DNA of 47,947 nucleotides from an uncultured Oscillospiraceae bacterium (GCA_934631005.1 CAKTXA010000018.1:1-47947), one strand, 5' to 3'; shown: positions 23,813-32,990, numbered from the stretch's first letter. Notes: generated from the sequence alone by a model not told the origin. Made by a program: numbers and translations.

Positions 23813-26182
23813 TTAATCTTTGATCTGTTCCATGACGAAGCATTCGAAAATGTCGCCTTCCTTGATGTCGTTGAACTTGTCGATGGACATGCCGCACTCG
23901 TAGTTCTGCGCGACCTCCTTGACGGAGTCCTTGAAGCGCTGCAGGGAGCCGAGCACGCCCTCGTGGATGACGATGTTGTCACGCAGCACGCGCACCTGCG
24001 CGTCGCGGGTGATCTTGCCGTCCTTCACATAGCAGCCCGCCACGGTGCCGACGGACGAGACCTTGTAGGTCTGGCGCACCTCGGCGTGGCCGATGATGAC
24101 CTCGTGGAACTTCGGCGCGAGCATGCCCTTCATTGCGTCGCCGATCTCATTGATGGCGTCGTAGATGACGCGGTACATCCGCATATCGACCTTATCGCGC
24201 TTGGCAGCCGCCTGCGCCTGATCGTTCGGGCGGACATTGAAGCCGACCACGATGGCGTTGGACGTGGAGGCGAGCAGAATGTCGGACTCGTTGATCGCGC
24301 CGACACCCGCGTGGATGACGCGCACGCGCACCTCGTCGTTGGAGAGCTTTTCGAGCGAAGCCTTCACGGCCTCGGCAGAGCCCTGCACGTCCGCCTTGAC
24401 GATGAGGTTCAGTTCCTTCATCTCGCCCTCCTTGAGCTTGGAGAACAGGCTTTCGAGCGTGACCTTCTGGTTGAGCTTGTTGAGATCGTCCTTGATCTTC
24501 TGCTTGCGCTGCTCCACGAGCTGACGGGCCATGCGCTCGTCGGCGACCACATTGAACTCGTCGCCCGGCGCGGGGACCTCGGTCAGGCCCGTGATCTCCA
24601 CCGGGATGGACGGACCCGCGGACTTGACCTGCTGGCCCTTGTCGTTCGTCATCACGCGCACGCGGCCCACGGCCGTGCCGGCGATGATGAGGTCGCTCTG
24701 CCGCAGCGTGCCGTTCTGCACAAGGAGCGTCGCGATCGGGCCGCGGTTCTTATCCAGCCGCGCCTCGATGACCGTGCCCTTACCGGCGCGGTTGGGGTTG
24801 GCCTTGAGCTCCTGCATCTCGGCGGTGAGCAGCACGGTCTCCAGCAGATCGTCGATGCCGTCGCCGGTCTTGGCGGAGATCTTGCACACCTCGGTCTCGC
24901 CGCCCCACTCGGCGGGGGTCAGGCCGTGCTCGGTGAGCTGGGTGAGGATGCGGTCGGGGTTCGCCCCGTGCTTATCCATCTTGTTGACGGCCACGATGAT
25001 GGGGATCTCCGCGGCCTTGGCGTGGTTGATGGCCTCGATGGTCTGCGGCATGATGCCGTCGTCCGCGGCCACGACCAGAATGGCGATGTCGGTACACATC
25101 GCGCCGCGCGCGCGCATCTCGGTGAACGCGGCGTGGCCCGGCGTGTCGAGGAAGGTGATGGGCTGGCCGTTCACCTTCACGGTATACGCGCCGATGTGCT
25201 GCGTGATGCCGCCGGCCTCACCGGCTGCGACCTTGGCGTGGCGCACATAGTCGAGCAGCGACGTCTTGCCGTGGTCGACGTGGCCCATGACCACCACGAC
25301 CGGCGGACGGGCGACGAGCTCGTCGGCGGTGTCCTGATGGTCGTCGAACAGCTTTTCCTCGATCGTCACCACGACCTCGCGCTCGACCTTGCAGCCAAGC
25401 TCGGTGGCGACGAATTCCGCGGTGTCAAAGTCGATCGTCTGGTTGACCGTGGCCATCACGCCGTTGCGCATCAGGCATTTGATGACCTCGACGGCCGTTT
25501 TCTTCATGCGCGAGGCCAGCTCGCCCACGGTGATCTCATCGGGGATCTTCACGAGCGTGGGGGCCTTTTTGGCGATCTCCAGCTGCAGACGGCGCATCTT
25601 CTCCTGCTCCTCGGAGCGGGACTTGCTGCCGAAGCGGCGCGCCTGCTGCTGCTTTTTGTTCTTGCTGCCGATCTTCTGCTTGCCGCTCTGATAGTTCTGC
25701 ACGCGCTCGGAGACGAGCGAGTCGACGCGGTCGTCATAGCGGTCGGCGTTGACCGTGACGGCGCTGGTGTCGATGACGCGGCGCTCGCGCTTGCGCTCCG
25801 GCTGCGCCGGGGCGGCGGGCTTTGCGGGGGTCGGCTGCTGCGCGGCGGGCTTCTGCTGCTGCGCGGGCGCGGACGCGGGCTTTGCGCCCTCCTGCGCCTT
25901 GGGCGCGGCAGCCTGCGCGGGCGCTGCGGCGGCCTTCGGCGCTTCCACAGCCTTTTCCGGCGCCTTGGGCGCGGGCGCGACGGCAAAGACCTCCTCCAGC
26001 GAGGCGATCTGGTGCGTCTGCGTCAGATAGTCGAACACCACGTTCAGCTGCTCCTCCGAAAGATTCTGCGAGCTGCTCTTGGGCTTCGGGAAAAACTTTC
26101 CCACGACCTCGATAACATCCTTTGCCGGCATGGCAAAATCGTCCGCGACCTCTTTGATCTTGTACTTCACTTCTATACTCAT
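23813..26182 (-). CDS. infB: Translation initiation factor IF-2
   Basis: 789 residues from the ATG at 26180-26182 (GGAGG 6 bases upstream). Residues 1-60 hold an IF2-N-like module (MSIEVKYKIKEVADDFAM). Residues 75-180 are Ala/Pro/Lys-rich and disordered, a long low-complexity N-terminal linker. The G domain starts near 295 (GHVDHGKTSLLDYVR, DTPGHAAF, NKMDKHG), followed by the domain II, III and IV series (C-terminal region IGHAEVRQTYKVS...). The factor joins fMet-tRNA to the 30S subunit with GTP. In a canonical operon with nusA and rbfA. Confidence 0.97.
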   Translation of the reverse strand: MSIEVKYKIKEVADDFAMPAKDVIEVVGKFFPKPKSSSQNLSEEQLNVVFDYLTQTHQIASLEEVFAVAPAPKAPEKAVEAPKAAAAPAQAAAPKAQEGAKPASAPAQQQKPAAQQPTPAKPAAPAQPERKRERRVIDTSAVTVNADRYDDRVDSLVSERVQNYQSGKQKIGSKNKKQQQARRFGSKSRSEEQEKMRRLQLEIAKKAPTLVKIPDEITVGELASRMKKTAVEVIKCLMRNGVMATVNQTIDFDTAEFVATELGCKVEREVVVTIEEKLFDDHQDTADELVARPPVVVVMGHVDHGKTSLLDYVRHAKVAAGEAGGITQHIGAYTVKVNGQPITFLDTPGHAAFTEMRARGAMCTDIAILVVAADDGIMPQTIEAINHAKAAEIPIIVAVNKMDKHGANPDRILTQLTEHGLTPAEWGGETEVCKISAKTGDGIDDLLETVLLTAEMQELKANPNRAGKGTVIEARLDKNRGPIATLLVQNGTLRQSDLIIAGTAVGRVRVMTNDKGQQVKSAGPSIPVEITGLTEVPAPGDEFNVVADERMARQLVEQRKQKIKDDLNKLNQKVTLESLFSKLKEGEMKELNLIVKADVQGSAEAVKASLEKLSNDEVRVRVIHAGVGAINESDILLASTSNAIVVGFNVRPNDQAQAAAKRDKVDMRMYRVIYDAINEIGDAMKGMLAPKFHEVIIGHAEVRQTYKVSSVGTVAGCYVKDGKITRDAQVRVLRDNIVIHEGVLGSLQRFKDSVKEVAQNYECGMSIDKFNDIKEGDIFECFVMEQIKD

Positions 26183-26195
26183 ACAGCCACCTCCG

Positions 26196-26612
26196 TTACT
26201 TTTTTCCGTGTTTGACGTTGCTGCGGTGCGCGCGCGCTTCGTCGCGCCGGCGGCGCATCCGCTCGTCGAGCTGCTGCAGCTGCGGCAGCAGCGCCCCGGC
26301 CTCGGGGCAGTTTTCCAATGCCTGCAGGAGCGAGACGGCAAAGCCGGTGTCACTCAGCGCACACAGCGCGCAGGCGTTGCAGCCGAGGGCACTCCCCAGC
26401 TCGTCTTTGGTGAGCGGCGTGATCAGCAGCGGCGTGTTTTTGCCGCGGCAGAGATTTTCCGCCCGCCGCAGCGTATGGCCGCCCGCGTCGCTCGCCAGCA
26501 GCACCAGCCGTGCCTTGCCGCTGCGGCAGAGGATCACGACCGGCTCCTCGCCGGCCTCCAGCCGCCGCGCGTGGCGCGCCAGACCCAGCAGCCGCAGTGC
26601 TTTCTCATTCAT
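26196..26612 (-). CDS. ylxQ: L7Ae-family RNA-binding protein YlxQ
   Basis: 138 residues. The fold is that of L7Ae/L30e/S12e/Gadd45 proteins: MNEKALRLLGLARHARRLEA, then LVLLASDAGGHTLRRAE and TPLLITPLTKDELGSALG. The C-terminus is an Arg/Gln-rich extension of about 35 residues. Homologues bind kink-turn-like RNA in the nusA-infB operon. The start overlaps the end of rnpM (ylxR) by 8 bases, and the stop is 13 bases ahead of infB. The precise role is not fixed. Confidence 0.88.
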   Translation of the reverse strand: MNEKALRLLGLARHARRLEAGEEPVVILCRSGKARLVLLASDAGGHTLRRAENLCRGKNTPLLITPLTKDELGSALGCNACALCALSDTGFAVSLLQALENCPEAGALLPQLQQLDERMRRRRDEARAHRSNVKHGKK

Positions 26613-26877
26613 GCGCGCCGCCCTCCATCTGCGCCTCCAGCGCGTCGTAAATTTCCGGCGGGATGGCGCAGTCGAGACTGCGCTCGAGCGCGCGCGACTT
26701 GCGCGCCTGCTTCAGGCACTGCGCGTCGGGGCAGACATACGCGCCGCGCCCGGGCGCTTTGCCGCGGAAATCCAGCGAGAGCACGCCCTCCGGCGAGCGC
26801 ACCACGCGCACCAGCTCTTTTTTCGGCTTCATCGCGCGGCAGCCGGCGCATTGCCGCATGGGGATCTTCTTCTGCAT
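26605..26877 (-). CDS. rnpM: RNase P modulator / YlxR (DUF448) protein
   Basis: 90 residues. The signature is MRQCAGCRAMKPKKELVRVV, then DFRGKAPGRGAYVCPDAQCL. These are the DUF448/YlxR family marks, with C-x-x-C-like cysteines and a GRGAYVC loop. Bacillus YlxR (RnpM) binds the RNase P RNA and slows it. It always sits next to nusA in Firmicutes, as here (30 bases after the nusA stop). A short basic C-terminal helix follows. Confidence 0.9.
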   Translation of the reverse strand: MQKKIPMRQCAGCRAMKPKKELVRVVRSPEGVLSLDFRGKAPGRGAYVCPDAQCLKQARKSRALERSLDCAIPPEIYDALEAQMEGGAHE

Positions 26878-26907
26878 CCGAACGCCTCCCTCTTCTATGA
26901 CCGGGGC

Positions 26908-28026
26908 TTATTCCGCAGCGCCCTCGTCCTGCGCGGCGGGCTCCTCCGCCGCTTCCTCTTCGATCGCGGGCAGCTCCTTTGCCTGCGAAACGGACTTGAT
27001 GTCGATCTTATAGCCGGTCAGGCGCGCGGCGAGACGGGCGTTCTGGCCCTCCTTGCCGATGGCCAGCGACAGCTGATCGTCGGGCACGACCACGCGGCAG
27101 GCCTTGAGCGCGCCGGGCAGCACCGTGACGGACACGACGTCCGACGGGCTGAGCGCCGAGGCGATGAACTTGCACGGATCGTCCGACCAGACGACGATGT
27201 CCATTTTTTCGCCGTGCAGCTCGTCCACGACCGCGCCGACGCGCGCGCCGCGCGGGCCGACGCACGCGCCCACGGGGTCGATGTTCTCCTCCGTGGCCGC
27301 CACGGCCAGCTTCGTGCGGGAGCCCGCCTCCCGGGCGATGGACTTGACCTCCACCAGACCGTCGGCGATCTCGGGCACCTCCAGCTCGAACAGACGCTTG
27401 ACCAGACCCGGATGCGTCCGCGAGACGATGACCTGCGGGCCGCGCGTGGAGCGGCGGACCTCTACCACATACACACGGATGATGTCGCCCTCTTTATAAT
27501 GCTCGCCGCGCACCTGCTCGGAGGCGGCCAGCATGGCGTCGGTCTTATCCTGCCCGCCGCCGATGCGCACGATCATATCGCCGCTGGCGGGCTCGATGCG
27601 CAGGACCGTTGCCGTGAGGATCTCATGCTCCTTGGACGCGAACGCGTCAAAGACCATGCCGCGCTCGGCCTCGCGGATGCCCTGGATGATGACCTGCTTG
27701 GCCGTCTGGGCGGCGATGCGGCCGAAGGCCTGCGTTTTGATCTCAGTGTTCACAAGGTCGCCCAGCTGCGCGTGCGGGCTGATCTTCTGCGCGGCGTCGA
27801 GCGAAATTTCGGTGGCGGGGGAGATGACGTCGTCCACGACCTCCTTCTGGACGTAGAGCTTCATCTCGCCGTCGGCTACATCCACGAACACGTTGTCGGT
27901 ATAGCCTTCCTTATCCTTTTTATACGCGGCGACCAGCGCCTGCGAGATCTTGTCGATCATATATTCCTGCGGAATGCCCCGCTCCTTTTCGAGCTGTGCC
28001 AGGGCGGAAAAAATTTCGGCGTTCAT
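26908..28026 (-). CDS. nusA: Transcription termination/antitermination factor NusA
   Basis: 372 residues from the ATG at 28024-28026, with a GAGGAGG site. Residues 1-120 are the N-terminal RNA polymerase-binding domain (MNAEIFSALAQLEKERGIPQ), then an S1 domain (GDIIRVYVVEVRR) and two KH domains (VGACVGPRGARV; KEGQNARLAARL). The C-terminus is short, acidic and Ala-rich. It lacks the alpha-repeats of the enterobacterial form, as usual in Firmicutes. NusA binds RNA polymerase and boosts pausing and intrinsic termination. It may regulate this operon through the leader terminator at 28517-28546. Confidence 0.97.
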   Translation of the reverse strand: MNAEIFSALAQLEKERGIPQEYMIDKISQALVAAYKKDKEGYTDNVFVDVADGEMKLYVQKEVVDDVISPATEISLDAAQKISPHAQLGDLVNTEIKTQAFGRIAAQTAKQVIIQGIREAERGMVFDAFASKEHEILTATVLRIEPASGDMIVRIGGGQDKTDAMLAASEQVRGEHYKEGDIIRVYVVEVRRSTRGPQVIVSRTHPGLVKRLFELEVPEIADGLVEVKSIAREAGSRTKLAVAATEENIDPVGACVGPRGARVGAVVDELHGEKMDIVVWSDDPCKFIASALSPSDVVSVTVLPGALKACRVVVPDDQLSLAIGKEGQNARLAARLTGYKIDIKSVSQAKELPAIEEEAAEEPAAQDEGAAE

Positions 28027-28045
28027 TTTTCCAGTATCCTCCTCG

Positions 28046-28498
28046 TTAAAAATCCACATGAAGCCGCACCATGGCGACCTCGTTTTTCTCAAACCGCAGC
28101 GTGCCCGCGGGCGTTTCGATGCTCACGGCGCCGCCGTCATAGCCGCACAGCGTGCCGGTGTGCTCCTTGGAGCCGTTTTTGGCGGTGTAGAGCCGCACGG
28201 TGACGCTTGCGCCCATGAACTGCGCAAAATCAGACGGGCGCTTCAGCTGCCGCTCCAGCCCCGCCGAGCAGACCTCAAAGCTGTAGCTCTCGGCGATGAG
28301 GTCCTTTTCATCCAGGATGGGATCGACCGCGCGCGAGATGGCCTCGCAGTCGGCGATGTCCACGCCGCCCTCCTTGTCGATATACAGCCGCAGGAACCAT
28401 TCGCCGCCCTCGCGGACGTATTCCACGTCCCAAAGAGAGCACCCGTGCGCGCGCACGATGGGCTCGGAGAACTCCGCGACCTGCTGTGTGATCTTCAC
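28046..28498 (-). CDS. rimP: Ribosome maturation factor RimP
   Basis: 150 residues from the GTG at 28496-28498, chosen because AAAGGATGG lies 5-6 bases upstream; a longer in-frame GTG at 28514-28516 lies within the terminator T run. The N-terminal domain (SLWDVEYVREGGEWFLRLYI) and ESYSFEVCSAGLERQLKRP, then the C-terminal SH3-like domain, are characteristic. It helps assemble the 30S subunit. First gene of the nusA/infB operon. Confidence 0.94.
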   Translation of the reverse strand: MKITQQVAEFSEPIVRAHGCSLWDVEYVREGGEWFLRLYIDKEGGVDIADCEAISRAVDPILDEKDLIAESYSFEVCSAGLERQLKRPSDFAQFMGASVTVRLYTAKNGSKEHTGTLCGYDGGAVSIETPAGTLRFEKNEVAMVRLHVDF

Positions 28499-28516
28499 AA
28501 AACCATCCTTTCTCAC

Positions 28517-28546
28517 AAAAAAGAGTGGGGATCAAATCCCCACTCT
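28517..28546 (-). terminator. Leader terminator (attenuator-like) in front of rimP-nusA
   Basis: Within the 5' leader of the operon, on the minus strand, AGAGTGGGG pairs perfectly with CCCCACTCT (loop ATTTGAT), followed by TTTTTT. It is the full pattern of an intrinsic terminator, located 20 bases before the rimP start and about 20-50 bases after the promoter. In Bacillus the matching leader holds a NusA-dependent terminator. Confidence 0.88.
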
Positions 28547-28573
28547 CCAGTAAACTACGATCAGAACGCTTGG

Positions 28574-28602
28574 ATTATATCATCTATATATGGAAATTGC
28601 AA
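28574..28602 (-). promoter_or_regulatory. Sigma-A promoter of the rimP-nusA-infB operon
   Basis: TTGCAA (28597-28602), spacer of 17 bases, TATAAT (28574-28579), on the minus strand. The expected start near 28567 gives a leader of about 70 bases that contains the terminator. Confidence 0.85.
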
Positions 28603-28763
28603 TAGATTTATGAAAAAAAGCGCGGCAAATGTGCAAAACTTTTCCCATTTTCTCAAAACACGCGCCTGTGCGCGGCGCTTCTCAAAAAATTCCGCCCGCG
28701 GGCTGTAAAAAAACCGCACGGTATGCTATACTGAAACCGAATGAACCGGATGGAGGCAAGGAT

Positions 28764-29480
28764 ATGAAACAGCGCAGAGGAGCGCGGTATTTTCTGATAT
28801 TCATTGCAGTGTGCGCGGCGGCGGGGTTTTTCCTGCGGCGTGCCGAGCGCGCGGGCGCGGGAGCCGGGTGGCTGATCGGCGTGTCAGCGCTGGCGGCGCT
28901 GGCCAGTCTGGCTGTGAGCCTGACGCTTTCGCCGTGTAAGGAATTTGCGGCGCTGTTCGCCCCGTCGAAGCTGGACGGCGCGGCGAGCGCCTGCGGCGGC
29001 GCGGTGATGCTGCTGGGCGGCTTTTTGATGCTGGTGCAGAGCGCGGGCTTTGCCCGCATCCTCGGGATGCTCGGCGTGCTCGCGGGCGCGTGCCTGGCAG
29101 GCGCGGCGATCCTGCGGGCGCGCGGGCGGATGCCGAACGTGTGGCTGTATGTCGCGGTGGTGCTGTTTTACGTGGCGAAGCTGTTTTACGACTTCCGCCA
29201 CTGGACGGTCGACCCGGCGGTGCTGGACTACTGCTTCTGGCTGTTCGCGGCGATCGGCTTTATGCTGGCCACGTTCCATGCGGCGCAGTTCTGTTTTGAT
29301 CTGGGAAAGCGCCGGGTGCTTGCGTTTTTTGCCCTGATGGGCATTTATTTCGGCGCGGTGTCGCTGGCCGACCTGCGGGGGAGCGAGGCCCTTATCTGCG
29401 GCGGCAGCACGCTGTGGACGCTGGCGTGCGCGTGGCAGGCGCTGCGCGGAAACAGAACGGGAAAGGATGAAAAGGTATGA
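28764..29480 (+). CDS. Uncharacterised multi-pass membrane protein
   Basis: 238 residues from the ATG at 28764, with GGAGG 7 bases before. It has about seven hydrophobic helices, including YFLIFIAVCAAAGFFL near the start and GGAVMLLGGFLMLVQSAG midway, and a very Ala/Gly-rich composition. No motif known to me is visible and no function is suggested by it. It overlaps the next gene by 4 bases (ATGA), so it is tied to the phosphoglucomutase gene. Confidence 0.75.
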   Translation: MKQRRGARYFLIFIAVCAAAGFFLRRAERAGAGAGWLIGVSALAALASLAVSLTLSPCKEFAALFAPSKLDGAASACGGAVMLLGGFLMLVQSAGFARILGMLGVLAGACLAGAAILRARGRMPNVWLYVAVVLFYVAKLFYDFRHWTVDPAVLDYCFWLFAAIGFMLATFHAAQFCFDLGKRRVLAFFALMGIYFGAVSLADLRGSEALICGGSTLWTLACAWQALRGNRTGKDEKV

Positions 29481-31183
29481 ACGACACGGTCAAACGGGAA
29501 TACGAACGCTGGCTCGCAAACTGCACCGGCGAAACGCTGGACGAGCTGCGCGCCATGGCAGGGAGCGACGCGCTCATCGAGCAGCGCTTCGGCCACAGGC
29601 AGACCTTCGGCACGGCGGGCATCCGCAGCATCATGGGCGCGGGCATCGCGTGCCTGAACGACTATACCGTCCGGCAGGCGGCGCGCGGCCTGGCCGCGTA
29701 TCTCACCGAGACGCCGGGCAAAAAGACCTGCGCCATCGGCTATGACTGCCGCCATAACTCCCGGCGCTTTGCCGAGATCTGCGCGGCGGCGCTGGCGGAG
29801 TCCGGCGTGCACGTGTATGTCTATGACCGGCTGTGCCCCACGCCGATGCTGTCGTTCGCCGTGCGCTATCTGCACTGCGACGCGGGCATCGTCATCTCGG
29901 CCAGCCACAATACAAAGGAATATAACGGCCTGAAGTGCTACGGCCCCGACGGCGGGCAGATGACCGAGATCCCGGCGGGCAGGGTCTCCGCCGCGATCGA
30001 GACGATCGACCTGTTCCGGCCTGTGGAGCTGACATTCGAGCAGGCGCTTTCGCAGAAAGCGGTCGAGTTCATCGCCGAGAGCGTCTGGCAGGCGTACTAT
30101 GACCGCATTTTCCAGGAAGCCATCGCGCCGCAGCGCGTGCGCGAGGCGGGGCTGCGCGTGGTCTATTCGCCGCTGTGCGGCGCAGGCGGCGAGCCGGTGA
30201 GCCATATGCTGGAGAAGCTGGGGGCAGAATATCACATCCCGCAGTCGCAGAAAGCGCCCTCGGGCGACTTTGCCACCTGCCCGAGCCCGAACCCAGAGAA
30301 CGACGCGTCGTTCGGCGAGTGCTATAAGCTCGCGGATGAGGTAAAACCAGACCTCATCATGGCGACCGACCCGGACTCCGACCGCATCGCCGTCGCCATC
30401 CCGACAGCCTCCGGTTACCGCAAATTCTCCGGCAACGAGATGGGCTGCCTGCTGCTGCAGTACATCCTGCGCGCCATGAAGGAGGAAAACAAGCTGCCCG
30501 CGCATCCCGTTGCGGTCAAGAGCGTCGTCTCCACCCCGCTGGCCGACCGCATCGCTGCGGCCTACGGCTGCACCATGCGCACGGTGCTCACGGGCTTTAA
30601 GTACATCGGCGGCGTCATTCTGGAGCTGGAGCAGGCGGGGCACGCGGACGATTTCGTGCTCGGCTTTGAAGAGAGCTGCGGCTATCTCAAGGGCGATTAT
30701 GCTCGAGACAAGGACGCCGTTGTCACCGCCATGCTCATTGCCGAGATGGCCGCCACCAGTAAGCTCGCCGGCCGGACGCTGGCCGACGAGATGGACGCGC
30801 TTTACGCGCAGTACGGCTGCTTTGCCGCGGGGCAGACGAACGTCGTGTTTACCTCCGACGAGCAGAAGGCCGCCTGCATGGCGCTGCTGGACGCCCTGCG
30901 CGCCGCGCCGCCGAAGACGCTTGCGGACTGGCCGGTCACGAGCGTGACGGACTTCCGCGCCGGGCTTGAGACCGACACCGCCACGGGCGCGCAGACGCCC
31001 ACGGGACTTCCGCGGGAGAATATGCTCCGCCTGACCCTTAGCGAGCACGGCACCGTCATCCTCCGCCCGTCCGGCACCGAGCCGAAGATCAAATTCTACT
31101 ACGCCACCCGCGCCGATTCCATGGAAAAAGCCCAGAGCATGATCAAGGCCCTGGAAGAAGCAATGACGGCAATGCTGAAATAA
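29477..31183 (+). CDS. Alpha-phosphoglucomutase / phosphohexomutase family enzyme
   Basis: 568 residues, the length of Bacillus PgcA-type alpha-phosphoglucomutase. Visible are the active-site serine loop ISASHNTKEYNGLK (near 142-155), the Mg-binding DPDSDRI (near 303), the substrate loop EESCGYLKGD (near 396), and RPSGTEPKIKFY near the end, which binds the phosphate. The enzyme converts glucose-1-phosphate and glucose-6-phosphate via a phosphoserine, feeding glycan and UDP-glucose synthesis. Phosphomannomutase or phosphopentomutase activity cannot be excluded by sequence. Confidence 0.93.
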   Translation: MNDTVKREYERWLANCTGETLDELRAMAGSDALIEQRFGHRQTFGTAGIRSIMGAGIACLNDYTVRQAARGLAAYLTETPGKKTCAIGYDCRHNSRRFAEICAAALAESGVHVYVYDRLCPTPMLSFAVRYLHCDAGIVISASHNTKEYNGLKCYGPDGGQMTEIPAGRVSAAIETIDLFRPVELTFEQALSQKAVEFIAESVWQAYYDRIFQEAIAPQRVREAGLRVVYSPLCGAGGEPVSHMLEKLGAEYHIPQSQKAPSGDFATCPSPNPENDASFGECYKLADEVKPDLIMATDPDSDRIAVAIPTASGYRKFSGNEMGCLLLQYILRAMKEENKLPAHPVAVKSVVSTPLADRIAAAYGCTMRTVLTGFKYIGGVILELEQAGHADDFVLGFEESCGYLKGDYARDKDAVVTAMLIAEMAATSKLAGRTLADEMDALYAQYGCFAAGQTNVVFTSDEQKAACMALLDALRAAPPKTLADWPVTSVTDFRAGLETDTATGAQTPTGLPRENMLRLTLSEHGTVILRPSGTEPKIKFYYATRADSMEKAQSMIKALEEAMTAMLK

Positions 31184-31190
31184 GAAAATG

Positions 31191-31230
31191 CCCGCCGGGA
31201 GAGACAAATTGTCTCTCCCGGCGGTATTTT
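31191..31230 (+). terminator. Terminator of the phosphoglucomutase gene
   Basis: CCGCCGGGAGAGACAA pairs perfectly with TTGTCTCTCCCGGCGG, followed by TATTTT. A very strong stem. Confidence 0.92.
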
Positions 31231-31268
31231 GATGAAGGATGAATGATGAATAATGAAGAATTCGTTAT

Positions 31269-31624
31269 TTCGTCGTAACGCAGGGGAGGGGCGGTTTGAA
31301 GTAAAAGTGAATAGTGAAAAGTGAAGAAGTAAGCACGTACTGCCGAATCCCTGACGCAGCGGCGAAACGTAGGCACCCCATAGCTTCCCCTGGGGGAAGC
31401 TGTCGCCGCAGGCGACTGATGAGGGCCGGGGAGCACTTACGGTTTGCTTTGCATTTTCAGCTAAACGCAACTGCTCCTCGACCCTCATCAGTCTGCTCCG
31501 CTATCGCTCCGCAGCCAGCTTCCCCGAGGGGAAGCCAAGGGGCCTCCAGCAAATCGGCACTGCTGCAAAAGAACGATGTTGCGTACCGGCGGGCGGGGCA
31601 AGCCCCGCCCCTACATTACGACTA
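31269..31624. repeat. Interspersed non-coding element, copy C (mosaic)
   Basis: Fills most of the 460-base gap 31184-31643. The outer left end (TTTCGTCGTAACGCAGGGGA) and the right end (GGCAAGCCCCGCCCCTACAT, then TACGAC) carry the inverted repeat of copy A. Between the left end and the core is an extra purine-rich piece (AAGTAAAAGTGAATAGTGAA onward, to GCACGTACTGCCGAATCC), also seen at 44.8 kb. The core shows the usual CTTCCCC/GGGGAAG and GATGAGGG arms. No coding content. Confidence 0.88.
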
Positions 31625-31643
31625 GAAATGGGCGCGGGGTGCG

Positions 31644-32909
31644 TTATCTGGCCTCGTATACTGCCCTCAGGGCTGTTTCGAACTGGCTGTCGTTGACGAT
31701 CATCAGCAGGCATGCGTCGGTTTGGGCGAGGTCGTGGACGGGGACGCCGGCGTCCTGGATGGCGGCGATCACGCGCGGCAGCGCGCCCTTGCCGCCCTGC
31801 AGCGCGGCGAGCAGGCTCAGATTTTCGCGCAGCTTGATCTGTGTCCGCGGCAGCCGCCGCGCCAGCTGCTCCGCCGCCAGATGCAGCGCCGCCGCGCCCG
31901 CCTCCAGCAGCAGCGTCATCTGCTCGAAGCCCTCCGCGCTGTGCAGAATTTTAACGCCTGCCTGCTGGACTGTCTGCCGCACGTCCTCCGCCGTGTGCGG
32001 CGCGAGCGGGGTCAGGCGCAGCATCGCGATGCCGCGCCGCGCGGCAAAGCCCACCGCGCCGTCCGTGCCGCCGCCGGTGTCCGGGCAGCCGATGAGCGTG
32101 CCCGGCGCTTCGGGCTGGTGCGTGCTGCGGATGTGCAGCGGGATCCCGGCCGCGCGCAGCGGCTCCACGGCCGACTCGTGCAGCACCTGCATCCCAACTG
32201 CCGAAAGCGATTGCAGCTGCGCATACGTCAGCCGCGCGATCGGCTCCGCCTGCGGCACGAGCCGCGGGTCGGCGGCGAGCACGCCCGGTACATCCGTCCA
32301 GTTTTCACACACGTCCGCGTGCAGCGCCGCCGCGGCGAGACTGCCCGTCACGTCCGAGCCGCCGCGCGAGAAGGTATGCACCGCGCCGCCCGGCGTCACG
32401 CCGTAAAAGCCCGGCGTGACGATCTTGCGCCCGTCCGCCAGCGTGTGCAGCGCCGCGAAGGACTCCTCCGTCAGCACGTTCCCGGCGTAGTCAAAGCGCA
32501 GCCATCCGGCGGCGTCCACAAATTCATAGCCCAGCAGATCCGCCATCAGCCGCGCCGCGAGATACTCCCCGCGCGAGGCGAGAAAGTCGCGGGACGTGGC
32601 GGGGGTGAGCGATCCGTAAATTTCATCCAGCGCCTGCCCGATCGGCGTTTGCAGCGCGCAGCCGTCGCGGATCTGCAAAAACCGCTCGCGGATGCGCCGG
32701 AACAGATCCCAGCAGGGGACATGGTATTCCAGATGCGCATGGCAGAGATATAAAAGGTCGGTGACCTTATGGTCGGCGGCGTGACGCCGGCCGGGCGCGG
32801 AGACGACCACGACGCGGCGCGCCGGGTCGGCGCGCACGATGTCGCGCACCTGCAGAAAGCAGCGCGCGTCGGCCAGCGACGATCCGCCGAATTTGGCGAC
32901 CTTGAGCAT
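31644..32909 (-). CDS. lysC: Aspartate kinase
   Basis: 421 residues from the ATG at 32907-32909 (GGAG site). The N-terminal catalytic domain has KFGGSSLADA (residues 5-14), SRGEYLAARL, TPGFYGVTPGG and FSRGGSDVTGS (near 190); the C-terminal region contains the two ACT-like domains for feedback control (TPLAPHTAEDVRQTVQQAGV and beyond). It phosphorylates aspartate, the first step to lysine, methionine and threonine. The aspartokinase isozyme type is not clear. It stands alone, leftward, with its own promoter and a short leader that lacks a lysine riboswitch. Confidence 0.92.
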   Translation of the reverse strand: MLKVAKFGGSSLADARCFLQVRDIVRADPARRVVVVSAPGRRHAADHKVTDLLYLCHAHLEYHVPCWDLFRRIRERFLQIRDGCALQTPIGQALDEIYGSLTPATSRDFLASRGEYLAARLMADLLGYEFVDAAGWLRFDYAGNVLTEESFAALHTLADGRKIVTPGFYGVTPGGAVHTFSRGGSDVTGSLAAAALHADVCENWTDVPGVLAADPRLVPQAEPIARLTYAQLQSLSAVGMQVLHESAVEPLRAAGIPLHIRSTHQPEAPGTLIGCPDTGGGTDGAVGFAARRGIAMLRLTPLAPHTAEDVRQTVQQAGVKILHSAEGFEQMTLLLEAGAAALHLAAEQLARRLPRTQIKLRENLSLLAALQGGKGALPRVIAAIQDAGVPVHDLAQTDACLLMIVNDSQFETALRAVYEAR

Positions 32910-32960
32910 TCGATCACTCCGTTTCCTTCGGGTCTTGTGGGGCGCGTGGCGCCCTGTTCC

Positions 32961-32990
32961 ACTATATGACCGCACGGCGGATTTTGTCAG
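32961..32990 (-). promoter_or_regulatory. Probable lysC promoter
   Basis: CTGACA (32985-32990), 18-base spacer, TATAGT (32961-32966), on the minus strand. The gap up to the start codon is only about 50 bases. Confidence 0.55.

Noticed and set aside
29345..31207. A 620-residue minus-strand open frame opposite the phosphoglucomutase
   Set aside because: It is antisense to a clear enzyme and has no recognisable pattern.
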